Counted from the stretch's first letter, positions 22,492 through 32,234 are shown. The stretch: 64,000 nucleotides of DNA from Clostridia bacterium (GCA_017432485.1 JAFRJB010000105.1:1-64000), one strand, 5' to 3'. Notes: generated by a model not told the origin, from the letters alone. Program-made: numbers and translations.

Positions 22492-23466
22492 ATGGGTTAC
22501 GAAAATGTAAAATTTGAAAAAGGCAGTTTGTTTTTGGTCACAGGAGCGGCGGGCTTTATCGGCTCGAACCTGTGTGAAGCAATTTTAAACTTAGGCTACA
22601 AGGTGAGGGCGCTCGATGACCTTTCCACCGGCAAGCAGGAAAATGTGGATTTGTTTTTAGACTATCCGAACTATGAATTTATTAAAGGCGATATCAAAGA
22701 ACTTGATACCTGTATGAAAGCCTGCGAAGGCGTAGACTATGTACTCAACCAGGCCGCGTGGGGCAGTGTGCCGCGCAGTTTGGAAATGCCGCTGTTTTAT
22801 TGCTTAAACAATATCCAGGGCACCTTAAATATGATGGAAGCAGCAAGGCAGCAGGGTGTGAAAAAATTTGTGTATGCCTCATCTTCCTCCGTTTACGGCG
22901 ATGAGCCGAAGCTGCCGAAAAAAGAGGGTGTGGAGGGCAACCTGCTTTCCCCCTATGCGCTGACCAAGCGCTGCGATGAAGAGTGGGCAAAGCAGTACAC
23001 CATACACTACGGGTTAGATACTTATGGTCTGCGCTACTTTAATGTATTCGGCAGGCGGCAGGACCCGAACGGTGCGTATGCAGCGGTCATTCCGAAATTT
23101 ATTAAGCAGCTGCTTGACGGTGAAGTCCCGACCATCAATGGTGACGGTAAGCAGAGCCGCGATTTTACTTATATTGAAAATGTGATTGAAGCCAATCTTA
23201 AAGCGTGCCTTGCACCGCATGAAGCGGCAGGACAAGCCTTTAATGTGGCTTACGGCGGCAGAGAATATCTTATTGATATTTACTATGGCTTAACCGAAGC
23301 GCTCGGTGTAGATATCGAGCCTAATTTCGGACCCGACAGAAAAGGCGACATCAAACATTCAAATGCCGATATCAGTAAGGCAAAAGAAATGCTCGGCTAT
23401 GACCCTGACTGGAGCTTTGAGAGAGGTATTAAAGCCGCAATAGAGTGGTATAAAGAGAATTTATAG
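22492..23466 (+). CDS. UDP-N-acetylglucosamine/glucuronate 4-epimerase (WbpP/TviC type)
   Basis: 324 residues of the extended short-chain dehydrogenase family: LVTGAAGFIGSNLCEAIL (14-31), ALDDLSTGKQENV (about 41), QAAWGSVPRSLEMP (about 85-98) with the WGSVPRS segment typical of the WbpP/Tyv-type UDP-GlcNAc 4-epimerases, SSSSVYGDEP (about 126) and the catalytic YALTK (about 148-152). It interconverts gluco and galacto forms of UDP-HexNAc or their uronic acids. AAGGAAG precedes the ATG. With 20531-21844 it would supply UDP-GalNAcA, as in Vi-antigen synthesis. Confidence 0.9.
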   Translation: MGYENVKFEKGSLFLVTGAAGFIGSNLCEAILNLGYKVRALDDLSTGKQENVDLFLDYPNYEFIKGDIKELDTCMKACEGVDYVLNQAAWGSVPRSLEMPLFYCLNNIQGTLNMMEAARQQGVKKFVYASSSSVYGDEPKLPKKEGVEGNLLSPYALTKRCDEEWAKQYTIHYGLDTYGLRYFNVFGRRQDPNGAYAAVIPKFIKQLLDGEVPTINGDGKQSRDFTYIENVIEANLKACLAPHEAAGQAFNVAYGGREYLIDIYYGLTEALGVDIEPNFGPDRKGDIKHSNADISKAKEMLGYDPDWSFERGIKAAIEWYKENL

Positions 23467-23475
23467 GAAGTGTTT

Positions 23476-24387
23476 ATGAGCAATCGCTTTTACAATGTGA
23501 TTTATGCCATTGCGTATAGAGAGCGCAATGAAAACAACTGTTTATATAAAGGGAAAAATCAAAGTGCATTTGAAGTGCTCAAGAGTACATGGCGCTATTG
23601 GTATGCCGACCCGATAGTGTTTTCCTATCAAGGCGAAGAATATCTCTTTGCCGAGCGTATGGACAGGCTGAGAGGAAAAGGCATCTTGGTTGCTGCCAAA
23701 ATAGAACAAAACGGCATTGGCGAGTTTAAACCCGTTTTAGAGGAGCCATATCACCTTTCTTATCCGTTTGTTTTTGAAAAAAGCGGAAAGCTTTATATGA
23801 TACCGGAGTCTACTGCCGATAAAAGTGTAAAACTATATGCGTGCAAGCAATTTCCGTATCAATGGGAATTGGTAAAGGTTTTGTGCCACGATGTGTTGTA
23901 TGCCGATACCAATGTGGTCAGCGCACAATCCCACTTCTACTTGATTACCGGAGAAATGGACCCGCAAATCGGCGCCAAAACAAAAACACTTGTATTTGAA
24001 GCAGACGGTATAGAGCAGGGAGAATTGCATGCTTTTGAGCAAAACAAAAGCGGCGAATTTTCCTTTGAACAAAGAGGTGCCGGCAGATGGATTGAGGAAA
24101 ATGGCGATTTGATTCAGCCCACACAGTGTGGGGATGCGGAGAACTACGGTACCGCATTGAAGTTTTCTGCCGTCTCTTTTGCCGACAGCATGATGCGCGT
24201 GCAGGAATTATGCACGGTGCAAACAGGCGAAGTGACATTCCATTCCAAAAAGAACATAAGCGGTATGCATACCTATGCACAAAGCGAAAAATATGAGATT
24301 GTGGATGTCAAGTACACCCAAAAGACAAACATCGCTGTGTTAAGCGGCAGAGTTTTCAGAAAAATCAGTAGTATTTTTAATCGATAG
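23476..24387 (+). CDS. Glycosidase-like beta-propeller protein (GH43/DUF377-related)
   Basis: 303 residues with repeated short blades typical of five-bladed propellers: YADPIVFSYQGEEYLFAE (about 43-60), YPFVFEKSGKLYMIPES (about 95-111) and DTNVVSAQSHFYLITGE (about 145-161). The DP..F..G..YLF pattern recurs in a family annotated near formyl- and glucosaminyl-transferases in polysaccharide loci. I cannot assign an activity. The ORF could start with GTG at 23470, but AGGAAG and the ATG at 23476 are the better pair. It is translated just after the epimerase stop and probably acts on, or binds, a sugar intermediate. Confidence 0.68.
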   Translation: MSNRFYNVIYAIAYRERNENNCLYKGKNQSAFEVLKSTWRYWYADPIVFSYQGEEYLFAERMDRLRGKGILVAAKIEQNGIGEFKPVLEEPYHLSYPFVFEKSGKLYMIPESTADKSVKLYACKQFPYQWELVKVLCHDVLYADTNVVSAQSHFYLITGEMDPQIGAKTKTLVFEADGIEQGELHAFEQNKSGEFSFEQRGAGRWIEENGDLIQPTQCGDAENYGTALKFSAVSFADSMMRVQELCTVQTGEVTFHSKKNISGMHTYAQSEKYEIVDVKYTQKTNIAVLSGRVFRKISSIFNR

Positions 24388-24400
24388 TGGAGTTTTACTT

Positions 24401-25414
24401 ATGGATAATCCTTTGGTGAGTGTTGTTATCCCCGTATACGGTGTGGAAGCATACTTGGACAGATGTATGGAGAGTGTGACAACTCAAACATATTCAAAAC
24501 TTGAAATCATTTTAGTGGATGACGGCTCACCCGACAATTGCCCTGCCATGTGCGATGCTTGGGCGCAAAAAGACAATAGAATTAAGGTTATTCATAAGCA
24601 AAACGGCGGCTTAACCAGTGCCAGAAAAGCAGGTTTTGAGCAGGCGACAGGGGAATATATCATCTTTTTTGACAGTGATGATTATGTAGAGACCAATATT
24701 ATTGAAAAACTATTGCAGGCTGTTTTGAAAACCGGAAAAGATATGGCGCTATGTTCTGTTTGCAAGCATAACGGGGACAAGGTTTCACCTGTAAAAATGA
24801 ATGTGAAACGAGACATCATCGAGCCTGATGAATTAAGAGATTTGTTCATTTTACCCATTATGTGGCATTTGAAAACAGATTCTGCGATAAATGGCTTTAT
24901 GTGGACAAAATTTTTTAAATACGCAACGATTAAAGAATCCTTTTTTGTTTCCGAAAAAGAGTATTATACGGAGGATGTTCTTTTTAACATTCAACTGGCA
25001 AAGGAGATTAACGGTATTGCCATTGTGGATGAACCGCTGTGCCACTATTGTGTGCATGCACAGTCATTGACCAATCAGTACCGCGCCAATAAGTTTGAAA
25101 TGTGGAATAAGCGGGCGGACTATTTTGAGGAATATCTTCGCGAAAACGGTTGGGAAGCGTATGGCAAAGAGCGAATGATTAATCTGAATGTATCAGCACT
25201 TTTAGTTGGTGCAGATAACGAGGTTATTCTCAATGAAAAAACAGATTTTGTGAAAAAGTGCAAGTGTTTTCGGCAGCACATCAAAGAAAAAGGTTTTTTA
25301 AAGTTAAGCAATCTTCCCTATGTGGGCAATTCGTTAAAAATTGTTTTGCTGATGTTTTATTTCAGGCTGTATCGTGTATTATTCTTCTATCGAAAAAAGA
25401 GAGTTGGTGTTTAA
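24401..25414 (+). CDS. Glycosyltransferase family 2
   Basis: 337 residues, GT-A fold: VSVVIPVYGVEAYLDRCMES (6-25), LVDDGSPDNCPAMCD (about 39-53), HKQNGGLTSARKAG (about 66) and FFDSDDYVE (about 90) with the DXD metal site, ending in a hydrophobic, basic tail. It is closely related to 27763-28713, sharing GSPDNCPAMCDAWA. Role: addition of one sugar to the repeat unit. Its stop abuts the start of the pyruvyltransferase gene. Confidence 0.92.
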   Translation: MDNPLVSVVIPVYGVEAYLDRCMESVTTQTYSKLEIILVDDGSPDNCPAMCDAWAQKDNRIKVIHKQNGGLTSARKAGFEQATGEYIIFFDSDDYVETNIIEKLLQAVLKTGKDMALCSVCKHNGDKVSPVKMNVKRDIIEPDELRDLFILPIMWHLKTDSAINGFMWTKFFKYATIKESFFVSEKEYYTEDVLFNIQLAKEINGIAIVDEPLCHYCVHAQSLTNQYRANKFEMWNKRADYFEEYLRENGWEAYGKERMINLNVSALLVGADNEVILNEKTDFVKKCKCFRQHIKEKGFLKLSNLPYVGNSLKIVLLMFYFRLYRVLFFYRKKRVGV

Positions 25415-26521
25415 TTGAAAATTGCAACCTTAACCTTCCACGCTTCGCACAATTACGGTTCTGTTTTGCAGGCGTATGCGCTTTCAAAACAGTTGCAGTT
25501 AATGGGGAATGAAGTGGAAATAATAAATTTGAGACCGGTTAGTCAAAAAACAGTATTTAAAAGAGTACCGGATTCAAAAACGCTCCTTCATAAAGTTTTT
25601 TATTTACTTAATAAGAAAAAAATCAACCGCCGTTTTGATGAATACGAACGCTTTATTAACCGCGTTCTTCCCATCACAAAAAAGGAATATGAAACAACAC
25701 AACAATTAACAGAAATCAAAGAGGCTTATGATGCATTTATTTGCGGCAGTGATCAAGTATGGAATCCCGTTTGTCTGGATTTTGAGCCGGCATATTATTT
25801 GCAATTTTTAGATAAAGATTGCAAAGCAAAAAAAATCTCTTATGCACCTTCTTTTGGCAAACATGAGTTTGATGAACAAACAACCAAGCAAATTAATGCT
25901 TGGGCAAAGAACTTTGATTCTATTTCCGTTAGAGAATCGCGCGGCAGAAATGTTTTGAACGAAATTGATGAAAACAAAATCAGCGTTGTTTGTGACCCGG
26001 TTGTATTATTAGACAAACAGTATTGGGAAACCATGGCTACAGATCCGCATATCAGGGAACCCTACATGCTTGTGTATTTTCTTGAAAATAATCATGGCAG
26101 AAAAGATTTCGTAGATACACTATCAAAAATGCTGGGTTTAAAAGTAGTTGTGCTTACCGAGTATCTTAGGGATATTACAAAGCCCTACATTAAAAAATAT
26201 GATGCCTCACCGGAAGAGTTTGTCGGGCTTTTTAAAAACGCAAGCTTTGTGTATACGAATTCTTTTCACGGCACAGCCTTTTCCACTATTTTTGAGAAGC
26301 CGTTTATCACAGTCATTGCACCCGACCAGGAAAATGCGCAAAACAACAATGACTCCAGAAAGATTGACTATTTAAGAAAAATAGGGTTGGAAACGCGATT
26401 GGTGCAAAATGAGCTGCCGGACAAGGAAGCGTTAAGTAGCTGTGACTTTGAAACAGCTAATCAAAAAATGAAAGTATTCAGAGAAGAGTCACTAAAGTAT
26501 TTAACAAATGCTTTGGAATAA
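25415..26521 (+). CDS. Polysaccharide pyruvyl transferase family protein
   Basis: 368 residues of the CsaB/WcaK-type pyruvyl transferase family: N-terminal TLTFHASHNYGSVLQAYAL (4-22), AFICGSDQVWNP (about 108-119), SYAPSFGKHEF (about 143), SVRESRGRNVL (about 171) and the GT-B-like end SFVYTNSFHGTAFSTIF (about 277-293). The family transfers pyruvate from phosphoenolpyruvate to form ketals on sugars, which adds a negative charge. The start is a TTG codon immediately after the TAA of the upstream gene, implying translational coupling. Confidence 0.87.
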   Translation: MKIATLTFHASHNYGSVLQAYALSKQLQLMGNEVEIINLRPVSQKTVFKRVPDSKTLLHKVFYLLNKKKINRRFDEYERFINRVLPITKKEYETTQQLTEIKEAYDAFICGSDQVWNPVCLDFEPAYYLQFLDKDCKAKKISYAPSFGKHEFDEQTTKQINAWAKNFDSISVRESRGRNVLNEIDENKISVVCDPVVLLDKQYWETMATDPHIREPYMLVYFLENNHGRKDFVDTLSKMLGLKVVVLTEYLRDITKPYIKKYDASPEEFVGLFKNASFVYTNSFHGTAFSTIFEKPFITVIAPDQENAQNNNDSRKIDYLRKIGLETRLVQNELPDKEALSSCDFETANQKMKVFREESLKYLTNALE

Positions 26522-26650
26522 ACTGCAATTATATTAAGCGAAGAAATTTTTGTGATTTCATTGCAGTCTGCTTGTTGCTTATAGCCCAAAGAATGTAACA
26601 GCAACAGAGAATGGTAGAGAAATATTACAAAACAGAAGGATAAACTGCGC

Positions 26651-27754
26651 ATGGAGAAAAGAATCATATATGCTAAACAAGAAGCGGTTATGACGAGAGG
26701 CCTTGCTATTCTCGCGATGGTGTGCTTGCACCTTTTTTGCAGATTGGCGCCCGGTTTGCCTTACCAACCGGTGATTTGGTTGAGTGAAACGAAACCGCTT
26801 GTCTATTGGCTCGGCTTTTTCGGAGAAATATGTGTGCCGATTTATTCCTTGTGTGCGGGCTATGCGCAGTTTTTGCTGTTGCAAAAAAACAAAACACACT
26901 TTAGGGATAATGGCAGAAGAATCTTGAAGCTGATGAAAAACTATTGGATTATTCTTGCCTTGTTTTGTCTGTTGGGGTTATTCTTTGATAAAAGCGGCTC
27001 GGTGCCCGGCAGTTGGTCGGACTTTATCAAAAGTATTTTCCTGTTACATAGTTATACCAAGACATGGTGGTTTCTGAACACCTACATTATTTTGCTGCTT
27101 ATTCCATCGTTTATTGTGATGTTCCCTGTCAAGAAGATAAATAGTTGGCTGGGGATTATCCTATGCTTCGGGCTATATGCATTTTGGTATGTTTGGGCAC
27201 ATATGTGGGATGAAGGCATATCTTTTAACAACCCTGCTGTGAGTTTTATTTATACTGAGATTAAAAACATTTTTCAAGTGCTTCCGTTTTTCTGGATAGG
27301 GGCGTTTTTGTGTAAAGCAGATATTTTTGAAAAAATCAATACACTGTTTGAAAAAATCGGCAAACCCAAGCTCATTAATCTTGTGCTCATAGCGTTGACA
27401 CTTATCATGTTTGTTTTGGCAAATATCATAGAGAAGGGCATCTTGATGGGACCGGTCGGTGTATTGGCGTTTTTCAGCTTTGTCACGATTAGAAAGCCGA
27501 AATGCGTACAAAAGGCTTTTCTGTTTTTTGGAAAGCACTCTACAAATACATGGTTAGTACATTGGTTCTTCTATGTAGTTGTATTTCAAGGTTTGGTATG
27601 GAAGGCAAAATACCCGTTGCTTTGCTTAGCGTTTATGCTTGTGTTGTGTATTGCCGCTTCTTATTTGGAGATGGCAATTGATAAAGGTCTTTCAAAGTTA
27701 TATGTTATTGTGCGTTCACAGCGCAGGATTTCAAAGAAACAAAAGTCTTCTTGA
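26651..27754 (+). CDS. Acyltransferase family 3 membrane protein
   Basis: 367 residues with about ten hydrophobic helices and acyltransferase-3 features: AVMTRGLAILAMVCLHLF (about 12-29) with the conserved His, IYSLCAGYAQFLL (about 63), TKTWWFLNTYIILL (about 136) and STNTWLVHWFFY (about 298). It probably acetylates or succinylates a sugar. The 129-bp gap upstream (26522-26650) contains an imperfect inverted repeat (actgcaat / attgcagt) but no gene. This is the second family-3 acyltransferase of the locus, after 3817-4893. Confidence 0.82.
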   Translation: MEKRIIYAKQEAVMTRGLAILAMVCLHLFCRLAPGLPYQPVIWLSETKPLVYWLGFFGEICVPIYSLCAGYAQFLLLQKNKTHFRDNGRRILKLMKNYWIILALFCLLGLFFDKSGSVPGSWSDFIKSIFLLHSYTKTWWFLNTYIILLLIPSFIVMFPVKKINSWLGIILCFGLYAFWYVWAHMWDEGISFNNPAVSFIYTEIKNIFQVLPFFWIGAFLCKADIFEKINTLFEKIGKPKLINLVLIALTLIMFVLANIIEKGILMGPVGVLAFFSFVTIRKPKCVQKAFLFFGKHSTNTWLVHWFFYVVVFQGLVWKAKYPLLCLAFMLVLCIAASYLEMAIDKGLSKLYVIVRSQRRISKKQKSS

Positions 27755-27762
27755 GGAGAAAA

Positions 27763-28713
27763 ATGAACGAGTTAGTTTCTGTTATTGTTCCAATTTATAA
27801 GGTGGAAGAATATTTGGACAGATGTATTGAGAGCATAGTAGGGCAAACCTATCAAAACATAGAAATTCTTTTGGTGGATGACGGCTCGCCCGATAACTGC
27901 CCTGCCATGTGTGATGCATGGGCAGAGAGAGATAGCCGCATTACTGTGATTCATAAAGAAAACGGAGGCTTGTCTGATGCCAGAAATGCGGCAATAGATG
28001 TTGCCAAAGGAGACTATATAACCTTTGTTGACAGCGATGATTTGATTACTGTTAATGCAATCGAAGTATTAATGGAACTTGCTAATATTGAAAATAGCGA
28101 TGTTGTGATTTCTACCAAGTTACTCAAGTTTTCCGAAGAAATTAGTGTTGACTGCACTCAGTGTGAATCTTATAAAACAGTTTCGGCACAAACAGCCTTA
28201 GAAAGTATTTTTTGCGAGAATACGCGATGGGAAGCGTGCGGCACAATTTTTTCTCATCATCTTTTTGAAACAACCCGCTTTCCTGTCGGCAAGATATATG
28301 AAGATATTCGCACGATTCCCGGTGTCATTTTCAATGCGAAAACAGTAACATTTGCAGATGTTGTCATATACTACTATTTTGAAAGATTGGACAGCATTAT
28401 GCATCAAAGCGGACACATTGTTAAGATTGATTTATATGAAGCGGTAAAGGAAAATATTGAGTTATTTGAAACAATTGAAGATAAAAAAAGAAGAACGAAT
28501 GTTATTGCCGGTATACTGGAAGAGTTGGTATCCCGAATTCATTTTGCTTATGGCAATGAGGCGCAAAATAAAGAATTCATTGAAAAAAGTAAACACTTAG
28601 TAAGAGCGCGTAAAAAAGACATAGTATCTGCCACAAAAATTCCGTTTAAGAGAAAACTGTTTATGTTTTTGGTGATGTGTGGCATTTCCAAAAAGATTAA
28701 AAAATGGGAATAA
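27763..28713 (+). CDS. Glycosyltransferase family 2
   Basis: 316 residues, GT-A fold with VSVIVPIYKVEEYLDRCIES (5-24), LVDDGSPDNCPAMCDAWAER (about 38-57), NGGLSDARNAAIDVAKGDYI (about 68-87) and TFVDSDDL (about 88). It is paralogous to 24401-25414. GAGGAG stands directly before the ATG at 27763, so the ORF start at 27751, which would overlap the acyltransferase stop, is rejected. Confidence 0.92.
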   Translation: MNELVSVIVPIYKVEEYLDRCIESIVGQTYQNIEILLVDDGSPDNCPAMCDAWAERDSRITVIHKENGGLSDARNAAIDVAKGDYITFVDSDDLITVNAIEVLMELANIENSDVVISTKLLKFSEEISVDCTQCESYKTVSAQTALESIFCENTRWEACGTIFSHHLFETTRFPVGKIYEDIRTIPGVIFNAKTVTFADVVIYYYFERLDSIMHQSGHIVKIDLYEAVKENIELFETIEDKKRRTNVIAGILEELVSRIHFAYGNEAQNKEFIEKSKHLVRARKKDIVSATKIPFKRKLFMFLVMCGISKKIKKWE

Positions 28714-28761
28714 TTATTCTCTAAACAGAGACAAAAGCACCGACAGAGGGAGAAAAGACTC

Positions 28762-29718
28762 ATGCAAGATAAAATTATGGTAAGTGTTTGCTGCTTAGCG
28801 TATAATCATGAACCGTATATTAGAGATTGTTTGGAAGGCTTTGTTAACCAAAAAACAAATTTTAAATTTGAAGTGATTATTCACGATGATGCATCTACCG
28901 ATAAAACAGCAGATATTATCAGAGAATACGAAGCAAAATACCCGGATATTATCAAGCCGATTTATCAAACCGAAAATCAGTATTCTCAAGGCATAAAATT
29001 CGGAAAAAAATATATTTATCCTAAAATGAGGGGCAAATATGTTGCTTTTTGTGAAGGGGATGACTACTGGTGTGATAATAATAAGTTACAAAAGCAGTTC
29101 GATTTTTTAGAGAGTCATCCCGACTATTCTTTCTGTGTTCATAATTCCTATAAGTTAAATTGCACAGATGGCACCAAAACCGAAATATGCAAACTTAAAG
29201 AAGATAACGACATCACCTTGGAAGACATAGTGATGCGTATGGGGGAATTTTTTCAAACATCGTCACATTTTTTAAGGAGAGAGTATTTAGAACAACCGGA
29301 TGCGTTTCCAAATTACAACTTTGGCGACTACCAACGAGCAATCTATTTGGCACTTAATGGTAAGATTCGATATTTAAAAGACATTATGTCGGTTTATCGT
29401 TATTTGTCTGCCGGATCTTGGAGTAGCTCAAAACAAGATTCCGATATGGGAATATTAATTCGTCACAACAATGAGGTGATAGAATTAATACAAAGAATCA
29501 ATGCGTATTCGCAGGGAAAGTATGAAGATATTTTTCAGAAGAAAATCATAGAAAAGCAAGTTCAAACTTTGGTGTATTTAGATAAGTATCGAGAAATCTT
29601 ATTAAATAAACAATATAGAAAAGAGTACACAAAAACAGGATTGAAAGCTTATTTAGCATTGGTTTATAAAGCACTATTTCAAAATGAAAAAAGAAAAAGA
29701 CAGGTAAAAGATGGATAA
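28762..29718 (+). CDS. Glycosyltransferase family 2
   Basis: 318 residues: VSVCCLAYNHEPYIRDCLEG (7-26), IIHDDASTDKTADIIREY (about 39-56) and AFCEGDDYW (about 93-101), where EGDD is the metal site. The insert YSQGIKFGKKYIYPKMRGKY before the metal site is typical of a GT2 subgroup common in capsule loci. It overlaps the flippase gene start by 8 bp. Confidence 0.92.
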   Translation: MQDKIMVSVCCLAYNHEPYIRDCLEGFVNQKTNFKFEVIIHDDASTDKTADIIREYEAKYPDIIKPIYQTENQYSQGIKFGKKYIYPKMRGKYVAFCEGDDYWCDNNKLQKQFDFLESHPDYSFCVHNSYKLNCTDGTKTEICKLKEDNDITLEDIVMRMGEFFQTSSHFLRREYLEQPDAFPNYNFGDYQRAIYLALNGKIRYLKDIMSVYRYLSAGSWSSSKQDSDMGILIRHNNEVIELIQRINAYSQGKYEDIFQKKIIEKQVQTLVYLDKYREILLNKQYRKEYTKTGLKAYLALVYKALFQNEKRKRQVKDG

Positions 29719-31174
29719 TAATTCTTTAAAACAAAAAACTTTAACCGGTTTTATTTGGCGGCTCGCAGAGAGAACCGGTGCACAAGGTGTGCATTTTGTG
29801 GTTTCGATTGTTTTGGCGCGCTTGTTAGCACCGGAAGTGTATGGGTTAGTTGCATTGGTAACCGTATTCACAACCATTCTAAATGTATTTGTTGACAGCG
29901 GCTTGGGGAATGCACTTGTTCAAAAAAAAGATGCGGATGATTTGGATTTTTCTTCGGTATTCTATTTTAATATTTTTATGTGTACAGTGTTATACATAGG
30001 CATGTTTTTTGCCGCACCGCTTATTTCTAAATTCTATGACAAACCGTTGACTGCCTTGGTGCGAGTGATTAGTTTAACACTGATTATTGCCGGCGTTAAA
30101 GGTATTCAGCAGGCATATGTGCAAAGACAAATGCTTTTTAAGCGCTTTTTCTTTGCCACACTCGGTGGCACCATCTTTTCGGCATTTTTAGGTATTTTTC
30201 TCGCTTATAAAGGTGCCGGTGCTTGGGCATTGGTAGCGCAGCAGCTGAGCAATGCAACGATTGATACGTTGATTTTGTGGCTGACTGTTAAGTGGAGACC
30301 CAAATTAATGTTTTCATTTCAAAGATTGAAAGGGCTGTTCTCTTTTGGGTGGAAGCTATTGGCATCCTCTTTGTTGGATACCGGATATAATCAGTTAAGA
30401 AGCCTAATTATTGGCAAGGTGTATTCTTCTGCTGACTTAGCTTATTACAATAAAGCGCGCAATTTCCCGAGTATCATTATAGAAAATGTGAACACCTCCA
30501 TTAACAGTGTGCTACTGCCATCTATGTCAAAGGTGCAGGATTCCAAAGAAGCGGTGAAATCCATGACCCGCCGTGCCATGAAAACGAGCACTTATGTGAT
30601 GGCACCTCTTTTAATCGGGCTTGCCGCTTGTGGCAAGGCACTGATTTCTTTGCTATTGACCAATAAATGGTTACCTTCTTATCCTTTTATGGTGATTTTT
30701 TGCATTACATTCGTGTTTTATCCGGTTCACACGGCAAATCTCAATGCTATTAAAGCCATGGGGCGTTCGGATTTGTTTTTAAAACTTGAAATTATTAAAA
30801 AAGTGGTTGGAATCATCTCGGTACTTATTACATTCAGAATCAGCGTGATGGCTATGGCACTCAGTTTGCTGGTGACCAGCGTACTAAGCCAAATCATCAA
30901 TTCCTGGCCGAATAAAAAGCTGATGAATTACGGTTATTTGGAACAGCTTAAAGACATATTGCCCGGAATTTTATTAGCCGCAACGATGGGGGGCTGTGTA
31001 TACTGTGTCAATTTCTTACATTTGCACAATGTGATTACACTATTGATTCAAGTGCCGCTTGGTGCGGTGATTTATATTGGCTTATCCTATTTGCTCAAAC
31101 TGGAGGCTTTCTCATACTGCTTAAATACCGTGAAACCGGTATTTAATAAGCTCAAGCACAGAAAAGATTCATAA
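29711..31174 (+). CDS. Polysaccharide flippase (Wzx/MATE-type oligosaccharide translocase)
   Basis: 487 residues with about fourteen hydrophobic segments, the usual size for polysaccharide transporters of the MVF/PST superfamily. Family-type segments are FIWRLAERTGAQGVHFVVSI (13-32), VTVFTTILNVFVDSGLGNAL (about 56-75) and FSFGWKLLASSLLDTGYNQL (about 213-232). It would flip lipid-linked repeat units to the outer face, where the EpsG-type polymerase (14160-15314) joins them. Together with the priming transferase this defines a Wzx/Wzy-type pathway; no chain-length regulator gene is seen in the window. Confidence 0.92.
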   Translation: MDNNSLKQKTLTGFIWRLAERTGAQGVHFVVSIVLARLLAPEVYGLVALVTVFTTILNVFVDSGLGNALVQKKDADDLDFSSVFYFNIFMCTVLYIGMFFAAPLISKFYDKPLTALVRVISLTLIIAGVKGIQQAYVQRQMLFKRFFFATLGGTIFSAFLGIFLAYKGAGAWALVAQQLSNATIDTLILWLTVKWRPKLMFSFQRLKGLFSFGWKLLASSLLDTGYNQLRSLIIGKVYSSADLAYYNKARNFPSIIIENVNTSINSVLLPSMSKVQDSKEAVKSMTRRAMKTSTYVMAPLLIGLAACGKALISLLLTNKWLPSYPFMVIFCITFVFYPVHTANLNAIKAMGRSDLFLKLEIIKKVVGIISVLITFRISVMAMALSLLVTSVLSQIINSWPNKKLMNYGYLEQLKDILPGILLAATMGGCVYCVNFLHLHNVITLLIQVPLGAVIYIGLSYLLKLEAFSYCLNTVKPVFNKLKHRKDS

Positions 31175-31189
31175 CGGACGGGAAAAGAA

Positions 31190-32215
31190 ATGACTAATAA
31201 AAAAGAAATGAATATTTTACTGACATCAGTGGGTAGAAGAAGTTATTTGGTTCATTATTTTAAGGAGGAGTTAAAGGGCCGTGGCAGAGTTTTTGTTTCC
31301 AACAGCTCCGAATTAAGCCCGGCTTTTCGGGTGGCAGACGGGCACACGGTTACGCCACTGATTTATGATGAAGACTATATTCCTTATTTAATAGATTATT
31401 GCCAAAACAATTGCATTAACGCAATTATTTCGTTATTTGATATAGACCTTCCGATTTTGGCGATGAACAAACAGCGCTTTAGAGATAACAATATTGAGGT
31501 GATTGTTTCAGATAGCCGGGTTATTGATATTTGTAATGATAAGTGGAAGACATATTTATTCCTAAAAGAAAATGGCTTTTATGTACCCGAGACTTTTCTG
31601 GACATTGATGTTGCACTAAATGAGATTGAGGCGCACAGGCTGAATTTTCCTCTATTTGTAAAACCGCGATGGGGAATGGGATCCATTTCGGTTTTTAAAG
31701 CAGAAAATCAAGAAGAATTAATTGTGTTTTATCACAAGATAAGCAGAGAAGTACATCATTCCTATTTAAAGTATGAATCAGCGATAGATAAAGAACACTG
31801 TGTCTTGATTCAACAAATGTTAACAGGGCAAGAATATGGAATAGATGTAATAAATGATTTGAATGGCACTTATCAAAACACAATCGTTAAACAAAAAATC
31901 GCTATGCGCGCCGGAGAAACAGACTGCGCCAAAACAGTATATAACGAAACAATATCAACGCTTGGAGAATCGATTTCAAAGAAACTGCGACATGTCGGAA
32001 ATTTAGATGCAGATGTATTTTTGGTTGGCAACAAACCATATGTGTTAGAAATGAATGCGAGATTTGGCGGCGGGTATCCGTTTAGTCATATGGCAGGCGT
32101 CAATCTGCCGCAAGCCATTGTGCAATGGCTTGCGAATGAACCTGCAGACAGGTCGTTATTTAACTACCGTGAAAATAAAGTGTTCCAAAAGGACATTCAA
32201 ATTGTGGAGCTTTGA
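31190..32215 (+). CDS. ATP-grasp ligase (carbamoyl-phosphate-synthase-like)
   Basis: 341 residues. The N-terminal domain begins NILLTSVGRRSYLVHYF (8-24). The ATP-grasp core has CNDKWKTYLFLKENGFYVP (about 113-131), FPLFVKPRWGMGSISVFKA (about 152-170), IQQMLTGQEYGIDV (about 206), and the Mg site VLEMNARFGGGYPFSH (about 284-299). The family makes amide or ester bonds through acyl phosphates. It opens a five-gene block with a second ATP-grasp, an opine-type dehydrogenase, an amino acid permease and an aminotransferase. The likely job is coupling an amino-acid-derived compound to another carboxylate or amine. It lies 15 bp after the flippase. Confidence 0.85.
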   Translation: MTNKKEMNILLTSVGRRSYLVHYFKEELKGRGRVFVSNSSELSPAFRVADGHTVTPLIYDEDYIPYLIDYCQNNCINAIISLFDIDLPILAMNKQRFRDNNIEVIVSDSRVIDICNDKWKTYLFLKENGFYVPETFLDIDVALNEIEAHRLNFPLFVKPRWGMGSISVFKAENQEELIVFYHKISREVHHSYLKYESAIDKEHCVLIQQMLTGQEYGIDVINDLNGTYQNTIVKQKIAMRAGETDCAKTVYNETISTLGESISKKLRHVGNLDADVFLVGNKPYVLEMNARFGGGYPFSHMAGVNLPQAIVQWLANEPADRSLFNYRENKVFQKDIQIVEL

Positions 32216-32234
32216 AGCGAAAGGAGGGTTAACC

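Noticed and set aside
32055-32234. Long upstream start for the second ATP-grasp gene
   Set aside because: It lies entirely in another frame of the preceding gene. AAGGAGGG before the ATG at 32235 and the start of the Rossmann-like domain support the shorter form.
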